Source: Alteromonas mediterranea DE | Lineage (GTDB): Bacteria > Pseudomonadota > Gammaproteobacteria > Enterobacterales > Alteromonadaceae | Assembly: GCF_000020585.3 (NCBI RefSeq) | Contig: NC_011138.3 | Span: 2,752,924-2,816,923 of the forward strand | Length of the DNA stretch: 64,000 nucleotides | Direction of reading: 5' to 3' | In this document: piece after piece, positions 39,117-51,594 of the stretch | Numbering within the stretch: the stretch's first letter is position 1 | Layout of the letters: every line of letters begins with the position of its first letter | The notes under the pieces: generated by a model | What the model was told of the DNA's origin: nothing | What the model saw: only the letters and a program-made list of their open reading frames with translations | Database searches by the model: none | Program-made: the position numbers and the translations under genes

Positions 39117-40049
39117 TTAAAAGATAGGTAAACTGGTTATACCTAACATTAGTACCCATATACCGAAAAAAAGTTTTAGGCGCTGTACAGAAAATGCTAA
39201 CACCACATATTTAGCAATCATGCCGCCAACAATAGCGCCCGCACCGGCAAATAACACCACCTGCCACACAATGGACTCGCCAATGAACGCGTGGTAAGGC
39301 AGCGCACTCCATACCGTGAACGCTGACAAGATGACCGCGATAGCAATGGACATAGTTACGTTAAAGCCCCGAATAATGAGGTATACCGCAACTAACTCAC
39401 CCACGCCAACAGAAAGCCACGCGGTAATAACGCCACCTAAAAACCCAATAAACGGCAACCCTAGCAGGTCTTTACTTTGCAGATCTTTTTCAAAGTGCGT
39501 GCGTTTCATTAACGGAACCGAGGCAAATATGGCCAAGGCTAACACAATAGAAAAGCTGCCAAACGCAATGTGAAGGTTATTTGCGCCTCCCCATAAGTGC
39601 TCAAGTAGCAGGTTACTTTGGGAGGAATATTGCGCAAACCCTACTCCACATATAGAAGTGGGGATAGTAAGCATAAGTGCGCTTGGTAATGCCTTCCAAT
39701 AATTGTCATGGCTATGTTGCTTTTTGTAATAGTGGGCCCACGTCAATGCGCCTGCTGTCATGCCGCAGCATTGAATAGCAAAACTGGTGGCAACCACGCT
39801 TTGGGGCGAAAAGGACAAATAATTAAAAAAGGGGACAAACACCACGCCGCCGCCCGCTCCTGTGGCGTTGGCAAATATGGCCCCTATCACACCTAACCCG
39901 CTAAAAAGTCCAAATTCTTTTATAAGCTGGAACGGCGTGGGCTGAGACAGTAATAAGCCTAACCATACGCACAAAAGTAAAGCCACTATAAACTTAACTG
40001 CATTTTGTTTTTTAAAAGAGATCACACTTTTCCTACGAATCATCATCAC
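39117..40049 (-). CDS. TauE/SafE family transporter
   Basis: 310 aa with about eight hydrophobic helices. Two repeated GAGGG/GVGELVAVYLI-type stretches (ATGAGGGVVFVPFF and AWLSVGVGELVAVYLI) mark the TauE/SafE (DUF81) family, sulfite, sulfoacetate or other organic-acid exporters. The substrate is not visible. Gene is divergent from the DUF2244 gene. Confidence 0.88.
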   Translation of the reverse strand: MMMIRRKSVISFKKQNAVKFIVALLLCVWLGLLLSQPTPFQLIKEFGLFSGLGVIGAIFANATGAGGGVVFVPFFNYLSFSPQSVVATSFAIQCCGMTAGALTWAHYYKKQHSHDNYWKALPSALMLTIPTSICGVGFAQYSSQSNLLLEHLWGGANNLHIAFGSFSIVLALAIFASVPLMKRTHFEKDLQSKDLLGLPFIGFLGGVITAWLSVGVGELVAVYLIIRGFNVTMSIAIAVILSAFTVWSALPYHAFIGESIVWQVVLFAGAGAIVGGMIAKYVVLAFSVQRLKLFFGIWVLMLGITSLPIF

Positions 40050-40176
40050 ACATTGACAATTTTTGAATGCTTAACACTCGACAACGTCTAGCATGTGTAC
40101 AAAATTCGAACTATTGTTAAAAATCTGCGTAAAAGCTTTTGCTTACTCGCTTAACCTACACAACATTTCGAAAAAC

Positions 40177-40659
40177 ATGGTTGAAGTATCTACATTTGAG
40201 CAACAGGTGCAACTGCATCTTTCGCCGAATCGCTCAGCAACATGGCAACAAACCAAATACCTTATAGCGGTATTTGCACTCTTTATCAGCACTATCGCTA
40301 TTGCATGGGCAATTGTTGGTGCTTGGGTCATATTGCCTTTTGCAGGTGCAGAGGTCGGTCTTCTGGCTTTCATCATGTACATGGTGTCGAAAGCCACCTA
40401 CCAATGGCAAACTCTATTAATATCCCAACAAAGTATCACCGTGTACTGCTCAAACGGAGTGCAGTTGTGCTTTCCTCGTTACGATACCTCGCTATATTTT
40501 TTTGAAGACCTTAGCAAGAAGCGTTTGCCGCGCTTAGTGCTACAAAGTCATCTTCAGCAGTTTGAAGTGGGCGCATTTTTAAATTCAAGTGACAAGAAGC
40601 AGGTGCACGAACGTTTAAAACAAGCGGGCGTGTTAATATGTACAAACAAGTGGTGGTAA
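40177..40659 (+). CDS. DUF2244 family integral membrane protein
   Basis: 160 aa from the ATG at 40177; a longer frame starts at 40093 but its extra 28 residues (MCTKFELLLKIC...) are less family-like, so the start is uncertain. Family pattern LSPNRSATWQQTK, then two membrane helices (FALFISTIAIAWAIVGAWVI and GAEVGLLAFIMYMVS), then a beta-rich C-terminal domain. Function unknown; in other bacteria often beside cytochrome oxidase genes, but not here. Confidence 0.75.
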   Translation: MVEVSTFEQQVQLHLSPNRSATWQQTKYLIAVFALFISTIAIAWAIVGAWVILPFAGAEVGLLAFIMYMVSKATYQWQTLLISQQSITVYCSNGVQLCFPRYDTSLYFFEDLSKKRLPRLVLQSHLQQFEVGAFLNSSDKKQVHERLKQAGVLICTNKWW

Positions 40660-40807
40660 ACACCGGCTCATTTATTCTCACCTTATGTGTAATTTATTAA
40701 TTTACGCGCCCATGTATGACACAAAATTAATGATCAATACGTCGGATTTCGACTAATTAGATATAGAGCGCACGCAACGTTAGCAGCGACACTAAGAGGG
40801 CAACCCC

Positions 40808-41053
40808 ATGAATTTATACATCGAGTCATTAGAAGGTGGTAATTATCTTGCTTCAACGGGAATGGGCGCTACGCGAACATTAGTCCGAGATAAAAAATCT
40901 CAACCCAAAACCTTTCACTGCCTCAACGAAATTAGAGAGCATTTTTATTCGAAGTCGTTTGAACACGTTTGGCTACGTCAAAGTACGCCCTATGAAGAGA
41001 TGGTTGGACAGACCGATCATCCGGGAGCATTAGAGCTTGAAATTGAGCGGTAA
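40808..41053 (+). CDS. DUF6482 family small protein
   Basis: 81 aa. YIESLEGGNYLASTGM at the start and VWLRQSTPYEEMVGQ near the end fit the DUF6482 pattern (short cytoplasmic proteins of unknown function in marine gammaproteobacteria). The start is supported by an AAGAGGG ribosome site. Confidence 0.72.
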   Translation: MNLYIESLEGGNYLASTGMGATRTLVRDKKSQPKTFHCLNEIREHFYSKSFEHVWLRQSTPYEEMVGQTDHPGALELEIER

Positions 41054-41217
41054 CTTTATTTAGTTGTCCGCGGGTAATAATTTAAATACACGACTTAGCA
41101 TACTTTTTGCGTAATAAGCATGTAATTAAAAAAACATCGGGGTTTTATTGAATTTTAAACGGTGAAAGCGGTCTTTCATCATAGAATAGGAAACACCGGC
41201 ATGCTTAGGAGAATTGC

Positions 41218-41790
41218 ATGAAAATAAGTAAGTTAGCTATTAAATCAGTATTTTTAGCCGCGGTATTAGCGCTAACCGCATGCGCGTCAATGGGAGATGG
41301 TACTGTCGCTGAAAAGCAACAAGCTATTCTCGATATGCAGGAGAATGCCTTAGCTCGCCTTTACACTGAAAAACCTGATACTCGCTCTCAAATAAGAGAT
41401 GCGGCGGGTTACGCCGTGTTTACCAATGCTAATATTAACGTCTTTTTCGTGGCGGCAGGCACGGGGTACGGCGTAGTAAACAACAATGTAACTGGCGAAA
41501 AAACCTATATGAACATGGCTGAAGGTGGTGTTGGACTTGGTTTAGGCGCAAAAGACTACCGTGTTGTCATGGTGTTCCATACGCAAAAAGCAATGAAGTA
41601 TTTCATTGAAAATGGCTGGACCGTAGGCGGTAATGCAGACGTTGCTGCAAAAGCGGGGAATAAAGGGGCCTCTGCTGAAGGTGAAGGGTATTTAGGAAAC
41701 GTAACTGTTTATACCATGACCGAAAGCGGCCTAACGCTTCAGGCTACGGTAAAGGGTACCAAGTTTTGGGTTGATAAGACGCTAAATTAG
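41218..41790 (+). CDS. SYLF-domain (Ysc84-like) lipoprotein
   Basis: 190 aa with a lipoprotein signal: VFLAAVLALTAC gives lipobox LTAC at residues 18-21. The rest is a SYLF/YSC84 lipid-binding domain, with RDAAGYAVFTNANINVFFVAAGTGYGVV and AEGGVGLGLGAKDYRVVMVFHTQKA. Bacterial function is not well defined; membrane-lipid binding in the periplasm is likely. It ends 4 nt over the 3' end of the convergent truncated TonB receptor. Confidence 0.9.
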   Translation: MKISKLAIKSVFLAAVLALTACASMGDGTVAEKQQAILDMQENALARLYTEKPDTRSQIRDAAGYAVFTNANINVFFVAAGTGYGVVNNNVTGEKTYMNMAEGGVGLGLGAKDYRVVMVFHTQKAMKYFIENGWTVGGNADVAAKAGNKGASAEGEGYLGNVTVYTMTESGLTLQATVKGTKFWVDKTLN

Positions 41791-43604
41791 GCTGCAGTGA
41801 ACGCGCCCGCAACATTTGCGCTTATGATTTTCGCAATGGGCCTGGTCAGCGCAAGTAACTTTATATTCCTTGTGAGTTTCGTGTTATAGCCAATATCGAA
41901 TACACCTACACCCGGAGAAAGTATAGAGCGTGATGATACAGACGTAAGGGCAGTTTCTTCGCCCCTCACTGTCCAACGCGACCAAATTTCTCCCGTTTCA
42001 GAAAGTCGGTAAGTGGTATTAAGGGTAAATAAATGTTTAGGTTGCTGAACTAACGGCAGGCCCTCGTTAGCCCCCGTTTTTTGCTCTGAGCGAGTGTAAC
42101 TGTAGGCGCCGTTAAACGACCAGTTTCCTATATTGTATCTGGCAGCAAGCTCTGCACCGTAAGACTCAACCTCATCTATGTTAATGTTGTAGCGGTCAGT
42201 GTCATCTAAGCAAACGTCCAATTCGCATGTAGCTATCGCAATCTTATCGTCAAAGTCGTTGTGAAACGCGGTGATACTATATTCAAAACCATCGTCACCT
42301 GAGAAGTAGAGTGCAATTTCTTTGTTCACCGTGGTTTCCGGCGATAAAGCTGGATTGCCGTAAATGTTCCCGCCCCGGCTTTCTTGTACCCATCCTTCAG
42401 CCATTTCACGCAACTCAGGCGTGCGATAGCCCGTTGATACTCCGCCTTTTAACACCCAATTATCGTTAATATTGTAAACCGCATAAGCACGGGGACTTAC
42501 CTGAGAGCTAAATTGCTCGTTATCATCAAGTCGAAGCCCGAGAGTAAACGCAAGTTTATCCGTAAGTCGCCATTCATCTTCGCCGTACACCGACCACTGG
42601 CTGTTTTCAATATTTGTTGCATCGCCACTGTTTGTATCGAAGTCATCGAGCGACTCTTCTAAAAACTCAGCGCCAAGGGTAACCATATGGCTTTCATTGA
42701 GTATTAAAGACCATTGGGTGTTCGCAACAAGGTTATCGATAGTGATATTCCGCCCTACATTCTCAACCGATTCTTGCTGCACATAACTTCGAGAGGTCAA
42801 GTCTTTATACTTACCTTCGTGGGTCAACGCATAGGAATGACGCTCGCTCTCTGTTTCTGACAACGAGTTGCGCTCTGGTAGCGATTTACCCGGTGTTGAG
42901 GTACGCGTCTGGTCTTGAAGAATATATTCAAAAGTCAGGGTGTCTGTGGTGTTTGGGGTTAAGTGAAACGCGGTTCGCATATTGCGCAATTCTTTTTCTG
43001 CATAACCGCGCTCAATATCATCTTCTTCACGCTTTTGGTACAAACCACTGGCAGTAATGCTCAATAGGTTTTCAATTAACGGGCCCGAAAACGCAAGTTG
43101 AATTTGGCTATCGGCGCCACTATCGGAGTTTTCTTGAATTTTGATTTCAGCGCGTAAATTGCCACTCCATTTCCTGTAGTTTTTACGCGTAATAATATTA
43201 ATTACGCCGCCCATGGCATCTGAACCATAAAGGGTAGACATAGGGCCACGCACAATTTCAATTCGCTCAATACTATCAAGAGGCGGTAACCAGTCTTGTT
43301 CATATCCCCCACTACCATTTGGCTGTGACTCTCGCCCGGTCTGCTTTTTGCCGTCTACCAAAATAGTGGTGTACTGAGCGGGTAGACCGCGAACACTGAT
43401 GTCTTGTCGGTAGCCACCGCCTGTCACCGTAACGCCCGGTACATCGCGAAGCGCGTCGGTAATATCTTTGTACGCGCGCTGCGCTAGTTGTTTTCTAACA
43501 ATCACACTCACCGACGCAGGTGCTTGAGACAAGAGTTGCTCGAAGCCCGAAGCAGTGACGGTGATATTTTCAATCTTATCTTGACCCGTAGCTTGCGCTA
43601 ATGC
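41787..43604 (-). pseudogene. TonB-dependent siderophore receptor (FepA/IrgA-like), truncated at both ends
   Basis: In the frame used, 605 codons are open from 43604. The plug is intact from the TonB-box-like IENITVTASG (near 43570) through SIERIEIVRGPMSTLYGSDAMGG, and most of the barrel is present. Two defects are visible. Upstream there is no signal peptide: in frame it reads ALAQATGQ, then a TAG stop (43605-43607), then MLKAS from an ATG at 43622, as if the hydrophobic core was lost. Downstream, where relatives continue with NLFDK and a final aromatic strand, the sequence leaves the pattern after LTRNIKLL and ends in AGAFTAA against the SYLF gene. It is probably decaying, unless a TTG start (43532) makes a shortened protein. 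Confidence 0.68.
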
Positions 43605-43702
43605 CTAACTCGCCTTGAGCATCTAACATAATGCTGTATATAAATAGGCAGCGATAAAAAGTCCGCCCGCACCCTTAAGGCCCGTGGTAAGGAAGGAGCA
43701 AA

Positions 43703-43948
43703 CTAAACATCTACATCGATGTGTTTAAGAAACCCCTTATCGTTGTCTTGGTCTTTGTTTTTTTCTTTCGTGTTGTTATTCGTGCTTTCTACAATCTCAG
43801 TTCGCTTTATATCTGGCAACTGATCATGGTCGTCTTCAGACACATGCTCTGTTTTTTTTGTCTTTTGCACTTTTTTCACGCGCTCATCGACTTCCACCGG
43901 TACTTTCGTATTGCGAGGTAAAATAGGAAACAGTAAGTCATTACTCAT
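43703..43948 (-). CDS. small charged hypothetical protein
   Basis: 81 aa, start supported by a strong TAGGAGGG 4 nt ahead of the ATG. LLFPILPRNTKVPVEVDERVKKVQKTKK is followed by a very polar stretch rich in K, D, E and N, likely unstructured. No signal peptide. Function not recognised. Confidence 0.68.
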   Translation of the reverse strand: MSNDLLFPILPRNTKVPVEVDERVKKVQKTKKTEHVSEDDHDQLPDIKRTEIVESTNNNTKEKNKDQDNDKGFLKHIDVDV

Positions 43949-44095
43949 GCACCCTCCTAAAGATAGTAGTTTGCTCTATTAATTTTATCGGCCTTTTTGT
44001 GCCGGTCTTTACAGATCAAAACGAGTTCATAACGAATAGTTTTATTATATATATATTAATTTAGAGTTAATGTACCAAAAGAGTTCATTTTTGCC

Positions 44096-44124
44096 TTGCA
44101 AATCCATGTCCAAACCGCTAATGT
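44096..44124 (+). promoter_or_regulatory. probable promoter of the his operon
   Basis: TTGCAA (44096-44101), 17-nt spacer, TAATGT (44119-44124). Transcription would begin near 44131, about 30 nt upstream of the hisL ATG, the distance expected for an attenuated leader. Confidence 0.5.
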
Positions 44125-44160
44125 TTCAGCCGTTCGAAATTAGGATTTAAATTTTTCAAA

Positions 44161-44205
44161 ATGATTAACTGCGCGGCGAAACACCACCATCACCACAAAG
44201 CATAA
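44161..44205 (+). CDS. hisL: his operon leader peptide
   Basis: Codes for MINCAAKHHHHHKA, 14 residues with five consecutive histidine codons (CAC CAC CAT CAC CAC). When charged histidyl-tRNA is scarce the ribosome stalls at these codons and changes the folding of the RNA that follows. It precedes the attenuator hairpins and hisG. The E. coli leader has seven histidines; five here in a 14-residue peptide is within the known range. Confidence 0.92.
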   Translation: MINCAAKHHHHHKA

Positions 44206-44220
44206 CCTTTCAGGTTCGTG

Positions 44221-44298
44221 CTGGAAGGTCTATGTATCCTTCCGGTGGCGCAGATAGCAAAATTCTCGACCCTCGGAAGGAAACTTCCGGGGGTTTTT
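44221..44298 (+). terminator. his attenuator: antiterminator and terminator hairpins
   Basis: Four segments: A CTGGAAGG (44221-44228), B CCTTCCGG (44238-44245), C CGGAAGG (44274-44280) and D CTTCCGGGGG (44284-44293), followed by TTTTT (44294-44298). A pairs with B, B with C (antiterminator), and C with D (terminator: CCCTCGGAAG, GAAA, CTTCCGGGGG). When the leader ribosome stalls at the histidine codons, B-C pairing should prevent the C-D terminator and let hisG be transcribed. Confidence 0.88.
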
Positions 44299-44349
44299 CG
44301 TTTTAGGCGCAATCAAAAAGTCAAAACACAACGTGTAAGGAACGTTTCA

Positions 44350-45252
44350 ATGAGTAACAGCAACAGACTTCGAATTGCCGTACAGAAATCAGGCCGCTTA
44401 AGCGATGACAGCATCGCGCTATTAAAAGCTATCGGCATCAAACTGAACATTCGCGATCGCCTGCTGATTGCGCATTCGACGAACCAGCCTATCGACTTAC
44501 TGCGCGTACGTGATGATGACATTCCCGGCCTTGTTATGGACGGCGTGGTAGACTTAGGTTTCATTGGCGAAAATGAGCTTGAAGAAAAAATGCTAGAGCG
44601 TAAAGCGGCAGGCAAGCCTTTTGAGTATGAAGTATTGCGCCGCCTAGACTACGGCGGCTGTCGCTTATCAATCGCCGTACCTAACGAGATGGACTACGAC
44701 GGCATCCAGTCGCTAGAAGGTAAAAAAGTAGCAACTACCTACCCATACCTGCTTGAGCGCTACTTTAAAGAACAGGGCATTAATGCGAAAGCTGTGATGC
44801 TGCAAGGTTCTGTAGAAGTCGCCCCCCGCGCTGGCGTGGCTGACGCTATCTGTGATCTTGTATCTACAGGCGCTACCCTTGAAGCAAATGGCCTTGTAGA
44901 AAAAGACGTTATTTTCCGCAGTAAAGCAGTGTTAATAAAGCGTGCGGATGGCGAGCTAAGCGATGAAAAAGAAACGCTGGTTAACCGCCTTATGCCGCGT
45001 GTTGACGGCGTACTTTTAGCAAAAGAAAGCAAGTACATTATGCTTCACGCCCCTAAAGCTTACTTAGAGCAAGTGAAGAGCCTTCTTCCGGGTGCTGAAA
45101 ATCCGACGGTGCTTCCTCTTGCTGGTAATGAAGAGCAAGTTGCTATCCACGTTGTTTCTACAGAAACCTTATTCTGGGAAACCATGGAAAAGCTTAAAGC
45201 CCTAGGTTGTAGCTCTATTCTTGTAATGCCAATCGAAAAAATGATGGGCTAA
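44350..45252 (+). CDS. hisG: ATP phosphoribosyltransferase
   Basis: First enzyme of histidine synthesis: ATP + PRPP to phosphoribosyl-ATP. 300 aa, the long form with its own regulatory C-terminal domain (feedback inhibition by histidine), so no HisZ partner is needed. Start at 44350 (AAGGAACG ahead); a longer frame to 44218 would run through the attenuator and is rejected. Motifs: [48 protein letters not shown]. Confidence 0.97.
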   Translation: MSNSNRLRIAVQKSGRLSDDSIALLKAIGIKLNIRDRLLIAHSTNQPIDLLRVRDDDIPGLVMDGVVDLGFIGENELEEKMLERKAAGKPFEYEVLRRLDYGGCRLSIAVPNEMDYDGIQSLEGKKVATTYPYLLERYFKEQGINAKAVMLQGSVEVAPRAGVADAICDLVSTGATLEANGLVEKDVIFRSKAVLIKRADGELSDEKETLVNRLMPRVDGVLLAKESKYIMLHAPKAYLEQVKSLLPGAENPTVLPLAGNEEQVAIHVVSTETLFWETMEKLKALGCSSILVMPIEKMMG

Positions 45253-45265
45253 AAGGCAGGCAATT

Positions 45266-46570
45266 ATGATTACTTGGTCATCTCTTTCAGTAAATGAGAA
45301 AAAACAGGCGTTAGCACGCCCGGCTATGGCCAATAGCCAACAGTTAAAGCAAACGGTGGGCGAGATCATCGCCCGCGTAGAGGCAGAAGGCGATACAGCA
45401 GTACTCGACTACACCCGTAGATTCGACTGCCCTGACTTAACTAACCTTGTACTTTCACAAGAGAGCATCGATATTCTGGCAGCGAAAGTCACGCCAGAGG
45501 TTGCAAGTGCTATCGATACCGCGTTTGATAACATTAAGACCTTTCACGAAGCGCAAAAGCCCAGTGACATAGCGCTTACCACAACGCCGGGTGTGAAGTG
45601 CGAGCTACGCTTTACCGCGCTTGATACGGTAGGCCTTTATATTCCAGGAGGCAGCGCACCGCTTCCATCAACGGTACTAATGTTAGGCGTGCCTGCATTG
45701 GTTGCGGGTTGCGAAAACAAACTGCTGTGTACGCCCCCAAATAAAGCGCAGCTAATTGCTCCTGAAATTGCTTATGCAGCAAGAAAGTGCGGTATCGACA
45801 AGATATACTTATGCGGTGGTGCGCAGGCAGTAGCCGCTATGGCACTAGGCACTGATACTATCCCGCAGGTGGATAAAATTTTTGGCCCCGGCAACAGCTT
45901 TGTGACCGAAGCCAAGCAACAGGTAAGCCAGCGGGCTGATGGCGCGGCCATTGATATGCCAGCAGGCCCATCAGAGGTGTTGGTACTTGCAGATGAATTC
46001 GCAAACCCTGAATTCGTGGCAGCAGACCTGCTTTCTCAAGCCGAACACGGCCCAGATTCCCAGGCTATTTTAGTTTCGAACAGTGCGACGCTGATTGAAG
46101 AAGCAAAAGCCGCGGTTGAGCGTCAATTAGCCACGCTATCTCGTGCTGAAATTGCTCGCCCTGCTATGGAAAATGCCCGCTATATTTTGGCTGATAGTAT
46201 CGAGCAAGCCATTGAAGCTAGCAATGCATACGCGGCTGAACACTTGATTGTACAAATTGAAAATGCCCGTGACTATTTGCCGAAAATTAAATACGCAGGC
46301 TCTATTTTCTTAGGCCCATGGTCGCCGGAATCTGCCGGTGATTACGCGTCAGGTACTAACCACGTGCTGCCCACTTACGGGTATGCAAAAAATTACTCTA
46401 GCCTTGGGCTCTTAGACTTTATGCGTCGCTATACCATTCAAGAGCTAAGTGAAGACGGCATGCGCAATTTAGGCCCAGCTATTATGGCCTTAGCTGCAGC
46501 AGAAGGATTAGACGCCCACGAACAGGCTGTTGCCCTTCGTATGCAGGCACTTAAGCAAGGAGACGCCTAA
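45266..46570 (+). CDS. hisD: histidinol dehydrogenase
   Basis: Zn2+-dependent NAD enzyme, last two oxidations from histidinol to histidine. 434 aa, family length. Conserved stretches: LYIPGGSAPLPSTVLMLGVPA, IFGPGNSFVTEAKQQV, and DLLSQAEHGPDSQA. Follows hisG by 13 nt with an AGGCAGG ribosome site. Confidence 0.97.
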   Translation: MITWSSLSVNEKKQALARPAMANSQQLKQTVGEIIARVEAEGDTAVLDYTRRFDCPDLTNLVLSQESIDILAAKVTPEVASAIDTAFDNIKTFHEAQKPSDIALTTTPGVKCELRFTALDTVGLYIPGGSAPLPSTVLMLGVPALVAGCENKLLCTPPNKAQLIAPEIAYAARKCGIDKIYLCGGAQAVAAMALGTDTIPQVDKIFGPGNSFVTEAKQQVSQRADGAAIDMPAGPSEVLVLADEFANPEFVAADLLSQAEHGPDSQAILVSNSATLIEEAKAAVERQLATLSRAEIARPAMENARYILADSIEQAIEASNAYAAEHLIVQIENARDYLPKIKYAGSIFLGPWSPESAGDYASGTNHVLPTYGYAKNYSSLGLLDFMRRYTIQELSEDGMRNLGPAIMALAAAEGLDAHEQAVALRMQALKQGDA

Positions 46571-47649
46571 TGTCGGCGCTTATCGATAATTTAATAAACG
46601 ACAACCTAGTACCGCTTAAGCCATATGAATCAGCGCGTCGTTTGTTTTCAGGCGGTCAAGACTGGCTTAATGCTAACGAGTCACCCTATGCGAACGAATA
46701 CAGCGTGGACAGTAGCAATTTTAATCGCTACCCGTCTTGTCAGCCTGAAGCGGTTGTGAGTGGTTACGCAGATTATGCAGGCCTTGATAAGTCTCAGTTA
46801 ATTGTGACACGAGGCGCTGATGAAGGTATTGAATTGCTTATCCGTACTTTCTGCACGCCCGGCAAAGACAACATTCTTATTTGCCCCCCTACCTACGGCA
46901 TGTACGCCATTAGCGCAGAAACCTGCGATGTAGGTATAAAGAAAGTACCGCTTAACGATGATTTCAGCCTAAATGTGAATGCGGTTTGCGCTGAAGATGA
47001 CGTAAACGTTATTTTCATTTGCGCGCCGAATAACCCAACTGGGACTCCGGTAGCCCGCGAAGACATCAAAACCGTGCTCAGTCATTTTGCTGATAAAGCC
47101 CTTGTGGTAGTAGATGAAGCTTACATTGAATTTGATGCTGAAAATACATGGGCAAATGAGATTAACAATTACCCGAATTTAGTGGTGCTTCGTACTTTGT
47201 CAAAGGCCTTTGCGCTAGCCGGCCTTCGCTGTGGTTTCACCCTTGCCCAGGCACCAATAATTCAGGCGCTACTAAAAGTCATTGCCCCCTACCCGATTCC
47301 AGAGCCAGTTGCACAAATAGCAGCGAAAGCGCTATCGGCTGAATCACTGACGTTATTAGAACTTCAGGTCGCTACGCTTAACCGCGAAAAAGAAACGCTA
47401 GCCGAAGCGCTTCAAGCGCTAGACGGTATAGAGCTGGTAGGAGATAGAAAGGCGAATTTTGTTTTATTCCGCTATGAAAAAGCACCGGCTTTAATGCAGT
47501 ATTTAGTAAGTCAGGGCATGCTTATTCGCGATCAGTCTAAACAGCTTAATTTACACAACTGTTTACGGGTTAGCATTGGTACTGAAGAGCAGAATCAACG
47601 CTTAATACAGTTAATTAACGAATTTAAAAATAATGAGGACGCGGCATGA
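46570..47649 (+). CDS. hisC: histidinol-phosphate aminotransferase
   Basis: PLP enzyme converting imidazole-acetol phosphate to histidinol phosphate. 359 aa. It has [10 protein letters not shown], the [15 protein letters not shown] block with the PLP lysine, and [10 protein letters not shown]. The start overlaps the hisD stop (TAATG), implying coupled translation. Confidence 0.96.
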   Translation: MSALIDNLINDNLVPLKPYESARRLFSGGQDWLNANESPYANEYSVDSSNFNRYPSCQPEAVVSGYADYAGLDKSQLIVTRGADEGIELLIRTFCTPGKDNILICPPTYGMYAISAETCDVGIKKVPLNDDFSLNVNAVCAEDDVNVIFICAPNNPTGTPVAREDIKTVLSHFADKALVVVDEAYIEFDAENTWANEINNYPNLVVLRTLSKAFALAGLRCGFTLAQAPIIQALLKVIAPYPIPEPVAQIAAKALSAESLTLLELQVATLNREKETLAEALQALDGIELVGDRKANFVLFRYEKAPALMQYLVSQGMLIRDQSKQLNLHNCLRVSIGTEEQNQRLIQLINEFKNNEDAA

Positions 47650-48715
47650 GTCAGCAAGCCATTTTATTTATCGACCGCGACGGAACACTTGTTGAAGAGC
47701 CGCCAATTGATAAGCAGTTAGACAGCTTAGAAAAACTGGTTTTTGAGCCTAACGTTATTCCCGTGTTGCTAAAGCTTAAAGCCAGCGACTTCAAGCTGGT
47801 AATGGTGAGTAACCAAGACGGCTTAGGCACAGACAGCTTTCCGCAGGAAGACTTCGATAAGCCACACAATGCCATGATGGCTATCTTTGAAAGCCAAGGT
47901 GTAACCTTTGACGACGTACTTATTTGCCCACACTTTGATGAAGACAACTGTACGTGTCGCAAGCCAAAGCTGGGCTTGGTGCAAGAGTACTTGCAGAAAG
48001 GTAAAGTCGACTTTACCCGTTCATTTGTAATTGGCGACAGAATTACCGACGTTCAGCTTGCTGAAAACATGGGCATTCGCAGCTTTCAATACAATCGCGA
48101 AAGTTTAAACTGGAATGATATTCAGAAAAGCCTGTTAGCATCGTCACGCATTGCCGAGGTCGTGCGCACGACCTCTGAGACCGACATTAAAGTGCGTGTT
48201 GATTTAGACTCGCAAGCCAAGTCGACCATTCAAACTGGCATGGGCTTTTTTGATCACATGCTAGATCAGATTGCTACCCACGGCGGGTTTGAACTTAACC
48301 TAACCACAAACGGCGATTTACACATTGACGACCACCACAGTGTGGAAGACACCGCCCTAGCATTAGGTGAAGCGCTTAAAAAAGCACTAGGCGACAAGCG
48401 CGGTATTGGCCGCTTTGGTTTTGCCCTGCCGATGGATGAGTGCCGTGCTGAATGTATCATGGATATTTCAAACCGCCCTCACCTTAAATTCGACGCTGAA
48501 TTCAGTCGTGATCAAGTGGGTGAAATGGCTACTGAAATGGTGCCACACTTTTTCTATTCACTGGCGCAAAGTATGGGGCTATCGCTTCACCTTTCCACTA
48601 GCGAAGGGAACGCTCACCACCAAGTAGAAAGCTTGTTTAAAGTATTTGGGCGCGCGCTTCGTCAGGCGATTACTCGCCAAGGTGATGCGCTACCAAGCAG
48701 TAAAGGAGCCCTGTA

Positions 48716-48716
<1 letters not shown>
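47646..48716 (+). CDS. hisB: bifunctional histidinol-phosphatase / imidazoleglycerol-phosphate dehydratase
   Basis: 356 aa, both domains present as in E. coli: an N-terminal HAD phosphatase with DRDGT (residues 10-14, catalytic Asp) and [12 protein letters not shown] zinc-loop, joined near residue 165 to the dehydratase with its two HHxxE metal sites [10 protein letters not shown] and [10 protein letters not shown]. The fused form is a gammaproteobacterial feature. It overlaps hisC by 4 nt (ATGA). Confidence 0.96.
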
Positions 48717-50872
<2,156 letters not shown>

Positions 50873-50876
<4 letters not shown>

Positions 50877-51490
50877 TCATTACTAATGAGAACAGCAATA
50901 AATTAGCGTGGGACAAAATGGATAACCTGCTACCTGCTATTGTGCAAGATGCACTATCTGGCAAGGTATTGATGCAAGGTTACATGGACCAAGACGCGCT
51001 GACCAAAACCTTTGAAACTGGCAAAGTGACGTTTTTCAGCCGCTCGAAGCAGCGCCTTTGGACCAAGGGTGAAACATCAGGTAACACGCTAGATTTAGTA
51101 AGCGTAGCCTGCGATTGTGACCAAGACTCACTATTAGTCCTTGCCACCCCCAACGGCCCTACTTGCCACACCGGTGCAGAAAGCTGTTGGTTTGACGGTA
51201 ATACACCTGCATTTACTTTCCTTGCAGACCTAGAACGTGTATTGGCGGCTCGTAAAGATGCTGACCCGAAAAGCAGCTACACCGCTAGCCTTTACAATAA
51301 GGGCATTAAGCGCATAGCGCAAAAAGTGGGTGAAGAAGGCGTAGAAACCGCACTTGCGGCTACAGTTCACGACAAAGAAGAGCTTAAAAACGAAGTCGCT
51401 GACTTGTTGTACCACTTAACCGTATTGCTTCAAGCCAGCGATATGTCGCTAAACGATGCACTTAATGTGTTGCGCGAGCGTCATAAATAA
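50873..51490 (+). CDS. hisI: bifunctional phosphoribosyl-AMP cyclohydrolase / phosphoribosyl-ATP pyrophosphohydrolase
   Basis: 205 aa HisIE fusion as in E. coli: the cyclohydrolase domain (about 1-110) with [18 protein letters not shown] and Zn-type cysteines [10 protein letters not shown] and [10 protein letters not shown], then the helical pyrophosphohydrolase domain with [10 protein letters not shown] and [20 protein letters not shown] start overlapping the hisF stop by 4 nt. Last gene of the operon, followed by the terminator at 51517. Confidence 0.95.
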
Positions 51491-51516
51491 ATCGCTAAAT
51501 GAGTAAGCCGTGTTAG

Positions 51517-51555
51517 AAAATGCCCTTATTGCTTCTTTGTGTAAGGGCATTTTTC
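51517..51555 (+). terminator. rho-independent terminator of the his operon
   Basis: AAAATGCCCTTA, 13-nt loop, TAAGGGCATTTT, then TTC-type T-run, 27 nt past the hisI stop. Confidence 0.88.
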
Positions 51556-51594
51556 ATTTACTGCTCTGTTTTATCGTTCTACTTACCGCTCTAT

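Noticed and set aside
41787..43532. TonB receptor as an intact gene starting at TTG 43532
   Set aside because: That start would remove the TonB box and signal; the plug continues in frame upstream to 43604 and the C-terminus is also incomplete.
44218..44349. Longer hisG starting inside the attenuator
   Set aside because: The extra 44 codons run through the terminator hairpin; the [17 protein letters not shown] start at 44350 has a ribosome site and matches the family.
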